From Rhizobium sp. Pop5 (GTDB lineage: Bacteria > Pseudomonadota > Alphaproteobacteria > Rhizobiales > Rhizobiaceae): a stretch of 64,000 nucleotides of DNA. The position numbers were made by a program, and so were the translations under genes. This document shows positions 27,059 through 36,236 of this stretch, one piece after another. Where the stretch lies: positions 310,001 through 374,000 of the forward strand of contig NZ_CP099399.1 of NCBI RefSeq assembly GCF_024721175.1, written 5' to 3'. Every line of letters starts with the position of its first letter. The first letter of the stretch is position 1. The notes beneath the pieces were generated by a model that made no database searches, had not been told where the DNA came from, and was given only the letters and a program-made list of their open reading frames with translations.

Positions 27059-28098
27059 GCGCGCCGGCAAGAGTTCTTGTTGTTGACGACTCGCCGACGA
27101 TGCGCGGCCTGATCACCGCCGTCCTGAGTTCGGATCCCGAAGTCAATGTCATCGGCCAGGCCGGCGACGCGCTTGAGGCGCGCGAGGCGATCAAGCGGCT
27201 GAATCCGGATGTCGTGACGCTCGACATCGAGATGCCGAACATGAACGGCCTCGATTTCCTCGAAAAGATCATGACGCTGCGTCCCATGCCCGTCATCATG
27301 GTATCTACGATGACGCATCGTGGCGCGGAGGCCACGCTTGCGGCGCTTGAGATCGGTGCCTTCGACTGCGTCGGTAAACCTGCGCCGGGCGAACCCAGGC
27401 CCTTCGGCGACCTCGCCGAGAAGGTCAAGGCGGCCGCGCGCACGCAGCGCCAGTTTTCTCAGCCTGTGGCCGCCGTCGCACCGCCGCCCGCCGTCGCGGA
27501 TTTCCGCGTCGGCCGCAAGATCGTCGCCATCGGCTCGTCGACCGGCGGCGTCGAGGCGCTGATCGCCGTGCTGCAGAAGTTTCCGGCGAATTGCCCGCCG
27601 ACCGTCATCACCCAGCATATGCCGCCGACCTTCACCAAGAGCTTCGCCGAGCGGCTGAACCGCCTCTGCGCGCCGGTGGTGCAGGAAGCGACCGACGGCG
27701 CCCGTCTCGAAATCGGCAAGATCTATCTGGCGCCCGGCGGTGAGCGTCATCTCCAGGTCACCAGTGCTTCCGCGCCCTGCTGCCGTCTTGTCGACCGGCC
27801 GCCGGTCAACGGACACCGACCGTCAGTCGACGTGCTCTTTGATTCGGTCGCGGAGCTGGCAGGCCGCAACGCCGTCGGCGTGATCCTGACCGGAATGGGC
27901 CGCGATGGCGCGGCCGGATTGTTGAAAATGCGCCACGCCGGCGCCAGAACGCTCGGCCAGAACGAAAAAACCTGTGTCGTTTACGGAATGCCAAGGGTTG
28001 CCCACGAACTTGGCGCCGTTGAGCAGCAGCTGCCCCTGTCTGCCATCGGTGAGGAAATATTGAAAATGACAGCCGCCCGAAAGGAAGGGACCGAATAA
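27055..28098 (+). CDS. cheB: Receptor methylesterase/deamidase CheB
   Basis: A 347-residue CheB. The receiver has Asp57 in [13 protein letters not shown]. The esterase half carries the catalytic triad motifs [11 protein letters not shown] (Ser), TQHMPPTFT (His) and [10 protein letters not shown] (Asp). It removes methyl groups from receptors and deamidates glutamine side chains when phosphorylated by CheA. Overlaps cheR by ATGA and cheY2 by one base. Confidence 0.97.
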   Translation: MSAPARVLVVDDSPTMRGLITAVLSSDPEVNVIGQAGDALEAREAIKRLNPDVVTLDIEMPNMNGLDFLEKIMTLRPMPVIMVSTMTHRGAEATLAALEIGAFDCVGKPAPGEPRPFGDLAEKVKAAARTQRQFSQPVAAVAPPPAVADFRVGRKIVAIGSSTGGVEALIAVLQKFPANCPPTVITQHMPPTFTKSFAERLNRLCAPVVQEATDGARLEIGKIYLAPGGERHLQVTSASAPCCRLVDRPPVNGHRPSVDVLFDSVAELAGRNAVGVILTGMGRDGAAGLLKMRHAGARTLGQNEKTCVVYGMPRVAHELGAVEQQLPLSAIGEEILKMTAARKEGTE

Positions 28099-28487
28099 TG
28101 TCGATCGCGGAGAAAATCAAAGTTCTGATCGTTGACGATCAGGTAACGAGCCGGTTGCTGCTCAGCGATGCGCTGACCCAGCTCGGCTTCAAGCAGATCA
28201 CGTCCGCAGGCGACGGCGAGCAGGGCATGAAGATCATGGCCGAGCAACCGCACCACCTGGTGATCTCGGATTTCAACATGCCGAAGATGGATGGCATCGG
28301 CTTCCTTCAGGCGGTGCGCACGAATCCCAACACCAAGAAGGCGGCCTTCATCATCCTCACCGCCCAGGGTGACCGCGCGCTGGTGCAGAAGGCGGCCCAG
28401 CTCGGCGCCAACAACGTGCTCGCAAAGCCGTTCACGATCGAAAAGATGAAAGCGGCTATTGAAGCCGTGTTTGGAGCCTTGAAATGA
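28098..28487 (+). CDS. cheY2: Motor-binding response regulator CheY2
   Basis: A 129-residue receiver starting [14 protein letters not shown], acidic pair 13-14, phospho-acceptor Asp58 in [13 protein letters not shown], Thr in IILTAQGD and Lys in VLAKPFTI. CheY2-P is the form that binds the flagellar switch in S. meliloti and slows rotation; CheY1 drains its phosphate. The assignment follows position between cheB and cheD. Its stop overlaps the cheD start. Confidence 0.95.
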   Translation: MSIAEKIKVLIVDDQVTSRLLLSDALTQLGFKQITSAGDGEQGMKIMAEQPHHLVISDFNMPKMDGIGFLQAVRTNPNTKKAAFIILTAQGDRALVQKAAQLGANNVLAKPFTIEKMKAAIEAVFGALK

Positions 28488-29038
28488 TCAATGAGGGGGC
28501 AGCCCGCCGCGTGCACATCATTCAGGGCGAGTACAAGGTTTTGAGCGACCCGAATGCGGTGCTCTCGACCATTCTCGGCTCGTGCGTGGCTGCGTGCCTC
28601 CGAGATCCTGTCGCCGGCGTTGGCGGTATGAACCACTTCTTGCTGCCCGGCACGGCGAACTCGCCGATGACCGGCGGCGATGCCACGCGCTACGGCGTGC
28701 ATCTGATGGAATTGCTGATCAACGGTCTCCTGAAGCAGGGCGCCCGGCGCGACCGGCTGGAGGCAAAGATCTTCGGCGGCGCGAAGACGATCTCGACATT
28801 CTCCAATGTCGGTGAGCAGAACGCGGCCTTTGCCGTGCAGTTCCTGAGGGATGAAGGCATTCCGGTAGTCGGTTCCTCCACCGGCGGAGAGCATGGACGC
28901 AAGCTTGAATATTGGCCGGTCTCCGGTCGTGCCCGGCAATACCCCCTGACCGGCGCCGAAACGCAGAGAACCGTCGCTCTCGAGCAGCGCCCCGCCGCTC
29001 CGCAGAAGCCCGTCGAAACCAGTATCGAATTTTTTTGA
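28484..29038 (+). CDS. cheD: Chemoreceptor glutamine deamidase CheD
   Basis: A 184-residue CheD with the nucleophile Cys in [15 protein letters not shown], His in [10 protein letters not shown] and the FGGAKT segment. It deamidates receptor glutamines to the methylatable form. Overlaps cheY2 by ATGA and is followed 17 bp later by cheT. Confidence 0.96.
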   Translation: MINEGAARRVHIIQGEYKVLSDPNAVLSTILGSCVAACLRDPVAGVGGMNHFLLPGTANSPMTGGDATRYGVHLMELLINGLLKQGARRDRLEAKIFGGAKTISTFSNVGEQNAAFAVQFLRDEGIPVVGSSTGGEHGRKLEYWPVSGRARQYPLTGAETQRTVALEQRPAAPQKPVETSIEFF

Positions 29039-29054
29039 TGGCGAGGATTTTCAT

Positions 29055-29447
29055 ATGACATTTACCCCCGTGATGGAGCCGCCCGCGCCTGTCGAAGCGC
29101 TGAGCGACATCCTGATGCGCATCGTTTCCGAACTGCACGACGTCGCCTACCTCATCGAGCGCATCGAGCCGCAGCTTCTCGAACTCGGCGGCGGCGCCGA
29201 CGTCCTGAATTCGCCCGACGCCATGAAGGTCATGCAGGGTATCGATCTCGCGGTGCAGAAGTCGCGCGGCCTTGCCGAATTCATCGACACCATCACCGGC
29301 GAAATCCCGCACGGCTGGACGGTGGACGTCGCCACGGCCCTCAGCCTCGTCAAACTGGCGGAGATGCAGAAGGCGCTCGGCGGCGCCACGCGCCACGGGC
29401 ACTCCCAGCCGCTGAGCAAGGCGGCCGGCGACTTCGATTTCTTCTAG
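29055..29447 (+). CDS. cheT: Chemotaxis protein CheT (CheZ-like phosphatase)
   Basis: A 130-residue, mostly helical protein at the end of the che series. The motif Asp64-X-X-X-Gln68 (GIDLAVQKS) is the active-site pattern of CheZ-type phosphatases, in which Gln positions water for attack on CheY phosphate. In S. meliloti the CheT at this place dephosphorylates CheY1 and binds CheR. The assignment rests on position, size and that motif. The C-terminus ends GDFDFF, as for CheZ-type proteins that bind CheY by a terminal tail; that reading is an inference. Confidence 0.88.
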   Translation: MTFTPVMEPPAPVEALSDILMRIVSELHDVAYLIERIEPQLLELGGGADVLNSPDAMKVMQGIDLAVQKSRGLAEFIDTITGEIPHGWTVDVATALSLVKLAEMQKALGGATRHGHSQPLSKAAGDFDFF

Positions 29448-29557
29448 CAGCTTTTCACTCCGCGCGCTCTTACGAAACGCTCGCACAAGTTTCGCCGATT
29501 AATCGTCAGATGAGGCAATAAGCCTGCTTTGTCTTTGACGGATCGCGCGAGAACAGA

Positions 29558-31246
29558 ATGAATCTGTTAAATCAATTAGTTCAGATTTTTAAGAACTTTG
29601 GTGCCCTAGGCCGAACACGCCTGATGATTCTGGGAGGCGTCGGCGCCGTTTCCATCGCAATCGTCCTTGCGGCTGCCCTTTTCGTCAACAAGCCGGCACA
29701 GGAAACGCTCTATGTCGGCCTGGATTCTCCCGATCTCAACCAGATCAGCATGGCGCTGGCCGAAGCCAACATCAATTTCCAGGTCGGTACGGACGGTTCC
29801 AGCATCACCGTTCCCGCGGGAATGACGGGCAAGGCCCGTCTGATGCTTGCCGAACGCGGCCTGCCGAACAGCGCCAATGCCGGTTATGAACTTTTCGACA
29901 ATGTCGGTTCTCTCGGCCTGACCTCCTTCATGCAGGAGGTGACGCGGGTTCGGGCTCTGGAAGGCGAAATCGCCCGTACCATCCAGTCGATCTCGGGTAT
30001 AACAGCCGCTCGCGTCCATATCGTCATGCCGGAGGTCGGAAACTTCCGGAAGGCGGAGCAGAAACCGACCGCCTCCGTCATGATTCGCGCAAGTGCCGCC
30101 ACCGGACGCAGCGCCGCCACCTCGATCCGCCACCTCGTCGCCTCGGCCGTGCCGGGGCTGGACGTCGATGATGTGACGATCCTCGATTCCGCCGGCCAGC
30201 TGCTTGCATCAGGTGACGAGGCGAGCAACAGCTCGCTGAATCGCTCGCTCAGCATCGTGCAGAACGTCCAGCAGGAAGTCGAATCCAACATCGACAAGGC
30301 GCTCGCCCCCTTCCTCGGCATGGACAATTTCCGCTCCAGCGTCACCGCCGATCTCAACACGGACGCCCAGCAGATCCAGGAAACCACCTACGATCCGGAA
30401 TCCAAGGTCGAACGCTCGGTCCGCTCGACCAAGGAAGCCCAACAGTCTCAGCAGAAGCAGTCCGACAGCGCGACGACCGTCGAGCAGAACATTCCGCAGG
30501 CGGCTCCGCAAGCCGGCGGCTCCGCCGGACCCGAATCGCAGGACAAGTCCGACAAGCGCGAAGAGCAGACCAACTACGAAATCAACAGCAAGACGACGGC
30601 GACGACCCGCAACAGCTACAAGGTCGAGAAGCTTTCGATCGCGGTGGTGGTCAACAGGGGCCGCATCGCCAAGATGGTCGGCGAGCCCGCCGATCAGGCC
30701 AAGATCGACGCCTATGTCGCCGAAATGCAGAAGATCGTTGCTTCGGCGGCCGGCATCGACGCCAAGCGCGGCGACGTCGTTACCGTCACGGCCATGGACT
30801 TCCTCGAGAACCAGCTGCTCGAAGAGGCCAGCAGCGGCGTCCACGTCATGGATATGCTGAGCCGCAACCTTGCCGGCATCATCAACTCGCTCGCCTTCGT
30901 CGCGGTCGCCTTCGTGGTGGTCTGGATGGGTCTGCGGCCTCTGGTGCGCAGCGTCAGCGGCAACTCCACCGCGGTTCTCGGCGACGCCACGCCGGAAGCG
31001 GTCGGCCTCGAGCTTCCCGACTTTGCCCCGGCGGCCGGAGCGCCCGGAGGGGCTCTCATGGACGGCTTCGGCTCCGACTTCGGCTTCGACAGCACCGAGG
31101 ATCTTCTCAGCCTCGGCGACGACGACGGCAATTTCAACCGTCGCGTCAAGGAGGGCCCGGAACGCAAGCTCGCCCGCATGGTCGAAATCAACGAGGAGCG
31201 CGCCGCGAAAATCCTCAGGAAATGGGCAATCGACGACGCAGCGTAA
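29558..31246 (+). CDS. fliF: Flagellar MS-ring protein FliF
   Basis: A 562-residue MS-ring protein. An N-terminal membrane helix (near 25-48) is followed by YscJ-like ring modules (LYVGLDSPDLNQI, then SISGITAARVHIVMPE), a charged polar insert rich in Gln, Asp and Lys (about 290-345), and a second helix (IINSLAFVAVAFVVVWMGLRPLV). The C-terminus DERAAKILRKWAIDDA-like region binds FliG. It builds the first ring in the inner membrane, onto which the motor and export apparatus assemble. Last gene of the rightward series before a strong terminator. Confidence 0.96.
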   Translation: MNLLNQLVQIFKNFGALGRTRLMILGGVGAVSIAIVLAAALFVNKPAQETLYVGLDSPDLNQISMALAEANINFQVGTDGSSITVPAGMTGKARLMLAERGLPNSANAGYELFDNVGSLGLTSFMQEVTRVRALEGEIARTIQSISGITAARVHIVMPEVGNFRKAEQKPTASVMIRASAATGRSAATSIRHLVASAVPGLDVDDVTILDSAGQLLASGDEASNSSLNRSLSIVQNVQQEVESNIDKALAPFLGMDNFRSSVTADLNTDAQQIQETTYDPESKVERSVRSTKEAQQSQQKQSDSATTVEQNIPQAAPQAGGSAGPESQDKSDKREEQTNYEINSKTTATTRNSYKVEKLSIAVVVNRGRIAKMVGEPADQAKIDAYVAEMQKIVASAAGIDAKRGDVVTVTAMDFLENQLLEEASSGVHVMDMLSRNLAGIINSLAFVAVAFVVVWMGLRPLVRSVSGNSTAVLGDATPEAVGLELPDFAPAAGAPGGALMDGFGSDFGFDSTEDLLSLGDDDGNFNRRVKEGPERKLARMVEINEERAAKILRKWAIDDAA

Positions 31247-31247
31247 G

Positions 31248-31275
31248 AAAAGGCCGGGCAACCGGCCTTTTTCTA
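31248..31275 (+). terminator. Terminator after fliF
   Basis: Perfect 10-base arms AAAAGGCCGG (31248-31257) and CCGGCCTTTT (31262-31271) with a GCAA tetraloop, followed by further T. It ends the che-fliF transcript 2 bp after the fliF stop. Confidence 0.9.
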
Positions 31276-31841
31276 TTTTACCAAATTTTGCCGCCCCTAA
31301 CGAGAATGTTACCGGTCCCTACAAAGCAAGAAAGACCCGCTGCGTCGCCGATTGTCGAAATACAGAGAGTATGGATGCAGGGTTTGACGTGTAGTCGAGA
31401 GTATCGTTCAGTCGAAGAGCGCGTTTCTGTGCAGTCCGAAAAAATACGAGAGCTACATCGTCGCGAAGTTGTTAAGCCCCTTTTCGATATGCTCAACGCA
31501 GGGAGCTTGAATAGGAATAAAGTATCACTTGCATTGAATTGGAGCTGTGGGAAGGCGGATAGACTTGCTGTGGATCACTCGCGTAAAACGCGAATCAAGT
31601 TGCGGTACAGCCAGAATCACCTTAGCCTCCCCTATATCTTGAGGGGCGCAATTGGTGCTCGAATCAGTGCATGGGCTGCGGTGGAAGTAAATCCCCAGAA
31701 GTCGGAGATGGTGATTTGCATCGGCTGTCTTACCCTTGAATGATTCTGAAATGGGATTCGAGTGGGACTTGAATTGAATCCTCTACGCAAAAATTGCTGT
31801 TGCACCGAGTTTGATCGTTCCTCAGCCGCAGGAAATTGCCA
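31276..31841. other. Low-GC gap between fliF and visN
   Basis: About 565 bp with lower GC and poor rhizobial codon use. An open frame crosses it (31222-31743 on the plus strand), but it overlaps the fliF end and terminator and has no ribosome binding site, so I do not call it a gene. A weak resemblance of parts of it (REVVKPLFDML and YILRGAIGARISAW) to the C-terminal region of IS66-type transposases suggests a decayed insertion; this is low confidence. The right end must hold the visN promoter. Confidence 0.35.
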
Positions 31842-32588
31842 ATGGATATGAACATATTTCAGGCGAGCAGAGGCGAGGGGCAGATGGTGAATTTCGCGAG
31901 CTTGGCGGCACCGGGTCTATTGCCGCGCGATGAATTGATTCGGCGCCTGCACGGTGTCGCCGACACCGGCAGGTTGCAGTCGGGGCTGCGGGCGTTGACG
32001 GAATATGTCGGTGCTTCACACTACCTGCTGGCGCGCTGCGATCTGATCCAGGAAAGCGGCCTTGATTTCATCGTGTCGTCGGACTGGCCCTTCGATCTGG
32101 TCAAGGACATCGCCAATGAGCTGGTCAGCGGCTATGCTCGTTCGACCGAGCTCGAAAAATGCATGCAGGTCTTCCAGCCGAATTTCGCACTTCTGCCCGA
32201 TCATGCCGATGTGCCTGACGGCGCCAGCCGCCAATATTGTTCGTTGACCTTCAATGTCGGCCGGTCGCGCCTCGCCCTGATGTTCCTGTTCGGCGAAGGA
32301 TTTATCCTTTCGCCGGAGCGTCTGCGGGATGTGGGCCTGCTTGCGGGCTATGTCGCGAGCTTCCTCCGGTGCGGCGGCACGAGGGTCGACCGCGATTTCG
32401 AATTGACGGACCGCGAGCTCGAATGCCTGTTCTGGATCGCCGAGGGCAAGACCAGCGACGAGATCGCCATGATCCTCGGAATCTCCCGCAATACGATCAA
32501 CAACTACATTACCAGCGTGATGCGCAAGACGGCGACCAAGACCCGGTCCGAGGCCATTGCCTTCGCCGTCCGCAACAATCTCGTGTAG
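31842..32588 (+). CDS. visN: LuxR-type master motility regulator VisN
   Basis: A 248-residue regulator with an N-terminal ligand-binding-like region (about 1-170) and a C-terminal LuxR HTH: LTDRELECLFWIAEGKTSDE, then LGISRNTINNYITSVM. VisN and VisR together act as a heteromer at the top of the flagellar and chemotaxis hierarchy in S. meliloti and related rhizobia. The ATG at 31842 or 31848 is possible; AGGA lies 8 bases before the first. Followed closely by visR. Confidence 0.93.
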   Translation: MDMNIFQASRGEGQMVNFASLAAPGLLPRDELIRRLHGVADTGRLQSGLRALTEYVGASHYLLARCDLIQESGLDFIVSSDWPFDLVKDIANELVSGYARSTELEKCMQVFQPNFALLPDHADVPDGASRQYCSLTFNVGRSRLALMFLFGEGFILSPERLRDVGLLAGYVASFLRCGGTRVDRDFELTDRELECLFWIAEGKTSDEIAMILGISRNTINNYITSVMRKTATKTRSEAIAFAVRNNLV

Positions 32589-32596
32589 GGGGAGCC

Positions 32597-33343
32597 ATGG
32601 CGCATCCATCAGGCAGAACAATGAGCGGCGCCGAGCAGCTGCGCACCGTGCGGGTGAGCAGAATTTCCAGCCGGTCCGATCTCTTTCCGCGGCTGATCGC
32701 CATGCAGAAGCTCGCCGATGCTCAGGGGTTTGCGATCTACCGCGTCAGCGGCTCTGGCCTGCCGGCAAAGCAGCGCCTGGTTTGCGAGCTCGAAAATTGG
32801 GGCTCGTCCAATGCTGGTTTCGGCAAGGCCTTCACGGATGCCTATGGCGATATCCTCCTCGATCATATCGAAAAATCGCTGCTGCCGCTTTCATGGGCCG
32901 GCGGCTACGATCGTGCCGCACCCGGCCCGGCGGACTTCGCGCCGTTTATGACGCGGCTGAAGGACGGTATCCTGCCTTTTTCCGGCCTCGCCTTTCCCGT
33001 GCGGCTCGGCGCCGTCGGCAACGGCTTCATCCTGTTCACCGGCGATGAACTCGACCCGTCGAGCGATACGATCGTCGAACTGCATGGCCGGTGCTGCCAC
33101 ATCATGATGGATCTGCTCTCGCTCGACGAGCGTCGCGCGGCTGCTGCCGAGGCGCTCAGCGAACGCGAAATCGCCTGTCTGCAGCTTGCCGGCGACGGCC
33201 GCATCAGCGAAGAGATTGCCGACAAGCTCGGCCTCTCCGTGCATACCGTGAACGCTTATCTCGGCTCGGCGACCATTAAGCTCGATTCCGTCAACCGCAT
33301 TCAGGCGATCGCGAAGGCGATCCGGCTCGGCTATATCAGCTGA
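32597..33343 (+). CDS. visR: LuxR-type master motility regulator VisR
   Basis: A 248-residue partner of VisN: sensory region (about 1-175) and HTH with LSEREIACLQLAGDGRISEE and LGLSVHTVNAYLGSA. The ATG at 32597 has GGGGAG directly before it; a second in-frame ATG 26 bases in (MSGAEQ) is also possible. It is 8 bp after visN. Both proteins are needed for expression of rem and, through it, of most genes in this window. Confidence 0.94.
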   Translation: MAHPSGRTMSGAEQLRTVRVSRISSRSDLFPRLIAMQKLADAQGFAIYRVSGSGLPAKQRLVCELENWGSSNAGFGKAFTDAYGDILLDHIEKSLLPLSWAGGYDRAAPGPADFAPFMTRLKDGILPFSGLAFPVRLGAVGNGFILFTGDELDPSSDTIVELHGRCCHIMMDLLSLDERRAAAAEALSEREIACLQLAGDGRISEEIADKLGLSVHTVNAYLGSATIKLDSVNRIQAIAKAIRLGYIS

Positions 33344-33351
33344 AACCGCGC

Positions 33352-33376
33352 GCGCCCTTCGTTATCAGAAGGGCGC
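33352..33376. terminator. Hairpin between visR and the leftward flhB unit
   Basis: Nine-base arms GCGCCCTTC (33352-33360) and GAAGGGCGC (33368-33376) with a 7-base loop, directly after the visR stop. The T-run is poor, so it may be a weak bidirectional terminator for these convergent units. Confidence 0.5.
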
Positions 33377-33404
33377 ATCAGATCTTCATTGTCTTGAGGG
33401 AAGG

Positions 33405-33848
33405 TCAGCTCGCCAGTGCTCGCGGCGGCTGGTTCACGCTGTAGCGTGATTCTCGAAGGCTCTTCTCCAGGAAGACGGTATTCTCGTCGGGATCGGCCGA
33501 GGGGGCCTGGAACGCGATATGGTTGATCTCGATGCCGGCATGATCTTCGGCAAGGGTGAGCTGCGCATAGACGGTGACGCCGCGCGGCTTGATTTCGAGA
33601 TCGAGAACGACTTCCGGCTTGCCGCCCCACTCTAGCGTATAGTTTCCGCCCAGGCCGAAATTCACCGTGCCCGGGTGAAAGAAAAGCTCCGCTGCCGAAG
33701 CGACGAGATCGGAAAGGTTGCCGTAATACTCGAAGCGCAGCAAAGAAATAAGGTCAGAGGCATCCAGAAGGCGCAGTTCCGTGGCGACCGGGCTGATCGC
33801 CTCTGCGAGGATCTTTTCACGCTGGGCAGAGTGAGGGCATTTTTTCAT
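33405..33848 (-). CDS. Conserved-position hypothetical protein
   Basis: A 147-residue soluble protein starting MKKCPHSAQREKILAEA. It has an N-terminal helical part that includes LRFEYYGNLSDLVASAAE and a C-terminal beta-rich part (GNYTLEWGGKPEVVLDLEIK, then GVTVYAQLTLAEDHAGIEI). No known motif. It follows flhB by 5 bp on the same strand and appears to be part of the leftward flagellar unit, as an orf does at the same place in S. meliloti. Function unknown; a role linked to export gate assembly would be guesswork. Confidence 0.8.
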   Translation of the reverse strand: MKKCPHSAQREKILAEAISPVATELRLLDASDLISLLRFEYYGNLSDLVASAAELFFHPGTVNFGLGGNYTLEWGGKPEVVLDLEIKPRGVTVYAQLTLAEDHAGIEINHIAFQAPSADPDENTVFLEKSLRESRYSVNQPPRALAS

Positions 33849-33853
33849 TCGGC

Positions 33854-34933
33854 TTATCTTACCCGTTTGTTCTTGGCGTCTGCGGCGTAGACCCGATGGA
33901 TCAGCTCCGCAACGGCCTTATAGAAGACTGACGGTATGACACTATCGACCGAGACTTGCGCAAACATGGAGCGCGCGAGTGGCGGATCCTCGAACACCGG
34001 TATGCCGTTCTGCTCCGCGATCTCCCTGATCTTGAGCGCGATGAGGTCTTGCCCCTTGGCCAGCACGATAGGGGCATCGTTTTCTTCGCGCGCGTAGCGC
34101 AGCGCCACCGCATAGTGCGTCGGGTTGGCGATGACGAGCGTCGCCCGGTGCACGTTGGCGATCATGCGCCGGCGTGCGCGGTCCCGCATCAGCGAGCGCT
34201 GCCGGCTCTTGACGAAGGGATCGCCCTGCGCCTGCTTGTTTTCTTCCTTCACCTCGTGGCGCGTCATCTTCAGCTCGGTGAACCAGTGATGTCGCGTCCA
34301 GAAAAGGTCGGCGATTGCCACCATCGCGGTTGCGATCAGCATGACGATGACGATCTTGCGCATCGCCGTCATCATCCGGAGGAGGATCGTCTGCGGATCG
34401 GAGAACATCGCATCGATCGAGCTGAAATATTCGCTCCTCAGCACGAAGAACAGGATAATCCCGACGACGACGACCTTGAACAGCGACTTTGCGAATTCGA
34501 TGAGGCCTGGCAGGCTGAAGAGCCGGCTCCAGCCCTTGACCGGAGAGATCCGCGAGGCCTGCGGCCGGATGCGTTCGAGCACCGGAGTCGGCAGATTCTG
34601 GAAAATGGAGGAGGCGATGCCGAACACCATGAACAGGATGAAGGCGGGCGCGAGCAGCGCCGCACTTGCCCAGCCGAGCTTGACGAAGAGCGCCAAAATA
34701 TCCGGCCCCGTTTCGATCTTCCACTGGTCGGGCTGCTCGAAGATGTCGCGTAGCGTCTCGCTCAGGCGCCCGACGCTGTCGGGAAGGAAGAACACCAGAT
34801 AGATGAAGGTGGCGAGGATGGTCGCGAAGATCGACAGCTCGCGCGAAAACGGTACATTGCCTTTCTCCGCGGCATCGGTTCGCTTCTTCGCGGTCGGGGC
34901 TTCTGTTTTGCTGTCCTTGTCATCATCTGCCAA
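33854..34933 (-). CDS. flhB: Flagellar export switch protein FlhB
   Basis: A 359-residue protein with four membrane helices and the cytoplasmic autocleavage motif NPTH ([16 protein letters not shown]), which marks the substrate-specificity switch of the export apparatus. The N-terminus [16 protein letters not shown] is typical. I choose a TTG start at 34931-34933 because GGAGG lies 8 bases upstream and the family N-terminus begins there; the open frame extends 18 bases further to another TTG. The NPTH site allows cleavage between Asn and Pro when the hook is complete. Confidence 0.93.
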   Translation of the reverse strand: MADDDKDSKTEAPTAKKRTDAAEKGNVPFSRELSIFATILATFIYLVFFLPDSVGRLSETLRDIFEQPDQWKIETGPDILALFVKLGWASAALLAPAFILFMVFGIASSIFQNLPTPVLERIRPQASRISPVKGWSRLFSLPGLIEFAKSLFKVVVVGIILFFVLRSEYFSSIDAMFSDPQTILLRMMTAMRKIVIVMLIATAMVAIADLFWTRHHWFTELKMTRHEVKEENKQAQGDPFVKSRQRSLMRDRARRRMIANVHRATLVIANPTHYAVALRYAREENDAPIVLAKGQDLIALKIREIAEQNGIPVFEDPPLARSMFAQVSVDSVIPSVFYKAVAELIHRVYAADAKNKRVR

Positions 34934-35029
34934 GTCGCGGCCCTCCGTCAAAGAAACAGGCGGCAGCTAATGCAGTTCGCCCAAGATATGCAGCGGTTTT
35001 GGGATGACGACATGCATCAAAACAAAGAC

Positions 35030-35075
35030 CTAAAGCGCGTCGCATGGAACTCTGGTTCCATGCGACGCGCTTTAG
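35030..35075. repeat. Perfect 21-bp inverted repeat (rhizobial intergenic palindrome)
   Basis: Arms of 21 bases (35030-35050 and 35055-35075) are exactly complementary with a TCTG loop. The core AAAGCGCGTCGC / GCGACGCGCTTT is a common type of intergenic palindrome in Rhizobium. It lies in the 234 bp gap between fliG and flhB. It could attenuate or stabilise the leftward transcript, or be a mobile palindromic element. No long T-run follows, so it is not a simple terminator. Confidence 0.85.
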
Positions 35076-35167
35076 AGCGCAGCCTATTGTCAGAAGGGTA
35101 GTCGCCTGTCGGACGGCGATCAACAGCTGCCTTTCGGCATGCCTCTTTTGTCAACAGTCTCGAAGAG

Positions 35168-36208
35168 TTAGGCAGCCGCCGAGGCGTCGCCTTCCTTCTC
35201 CTTCAGCTCGATCTGGCCTGAGTTGGCCAGGCGAATCGCTTCCTGCGCCACGGCGCGCCGTGCAATGGCGATCTCGCGCGGATTGACGCCGCCCATGCCG
35301 TTCTGCAGATCCGATTCGATCATGCGGCGCTGGCGCGGGCTGATGGCGGAGAGAACCGATTCGCGGATCTCGGCAGGCGAGCCGCGCAGCGCGACGGTGA
35401 GCACGTCGGTCGAGATGTCGTTGAGCAGCAGGACGCGGCTGCGCTGCGGCATGTACATGAGGTCCTCGAAGAGGAAGATCTTCGGGCGAACCTTGTTGAC
35501 CGACTCGCGGCTGATCGATTCCAGCGAGGTGAGCAGCGTGTCGACCTGCGGCTTGTCGAGTTCGTTCATGAGGTCGGCGACCTTCGTCGAGCCGGCCGCA
35601 TTGCGCTCTGCCTCGACTTCGGCAAGCAGCGTCATGACCTGGTTCTCGATGATCTGTGCCGCCTTCGGGCTGACGGTCTTCATGTTGACCGTGCGGTTCA
35701 TGATGTCGGCGCGACGGTTGTCGGGAAGCTGCAGCAGCACCTTGGCGCCGAAGTTGGACGGCATCATCGAAAGAATATAGGCAACGGTCTGCGGGTGTTC
35801 GCGCAGCAGGAACTGGGCGACGAATGCCGGCTCCGCCTCGCTGAGGCGATCCCAGATCGATGTCTCGTAGGCCTGGAACGCGGTGCGGCGGCCGAGCAGG
35901 CTGTCGACCTCGTCGGGCGTCAGGCCTTCTTCCAGAATGGCCTCGATCGCCTTGGCATTGTCCATCAGGCCGGCGCCCTCGGTGAAGAGGTCTTCGAACT
36001 CGCCGACGAGCGAGAGCAGCTCGTCCGGCGGAATGGCACGCAGCGACTGGGCGGATGCGATAATGGTCTGCAGTTCGGCCTGGGTAAAATATTTCAACAG
36101 CCGGCCGGCGACTCCTTTTCCCATCGCGAGAAGAACAGCCGCCGCCTTTTCAGCCTGGGTCAACGGTTTCCCGGCTAGCGCGCCGCCGAAATCGTCAAAG
36201 TCCATCAT
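35168..36208 (-). CDS. fliG: Flagellar motor switch protein FliG
   Basis: A 346-residue switch protein: N-terminal part with LTQAEKAAAVLLAMGKG, middle domain, and C-terminal torque domain with FLFEDLMYMPQRSRVLLLND, whose charged residues interact with MotA. It links FliF, FliM and the stator. Two adjacent ATGs occur; the first has GGAGAGG upstream. Gene order motA-fliM-fliN-fliG is leftward. Confidence 0.96.
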   Translation of the reverse strand: MMDFDDFGGALAGKPLTQAEKAAAVLLAMGKGVAGRLLKYFTQAELQTIIASAQSLRAIPPDELLSLVGEFEDLFTEGAGLMDNAKAIEAILEEGLTPDEVDSLLGRRTAFQAYETSIWDRLSEAEPAFVAQFLLREHPQTVAYILSMMPSNFGAKVLLQLPDNRRADIMNRTVNMKTVSPKAAQIIENQVMTLLAEVEAERNAAGSTKVADLMNELDKPQVDTLLTSLESISRESVNKVRPKIFLFEDLMYMPQRSRVLLLNDISTDVLTVALRGSPAEIRESVLSAISPRQRRMIESDLQNGMGGVNPREIAIARRAVAQEAIRLANSGQIELKEKEGDASAAA

Positions 36209-36236
36209 GGTCTAACCTCTCCGTCCCACACAGGGA

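Noticed and set aside
31222..31743. A 173-codon frame after fliF
   Set aside because: Starts inside fliF, runs through its terminator, has no ribosome site and poor codon use. Treated as possible debris, not a gene.
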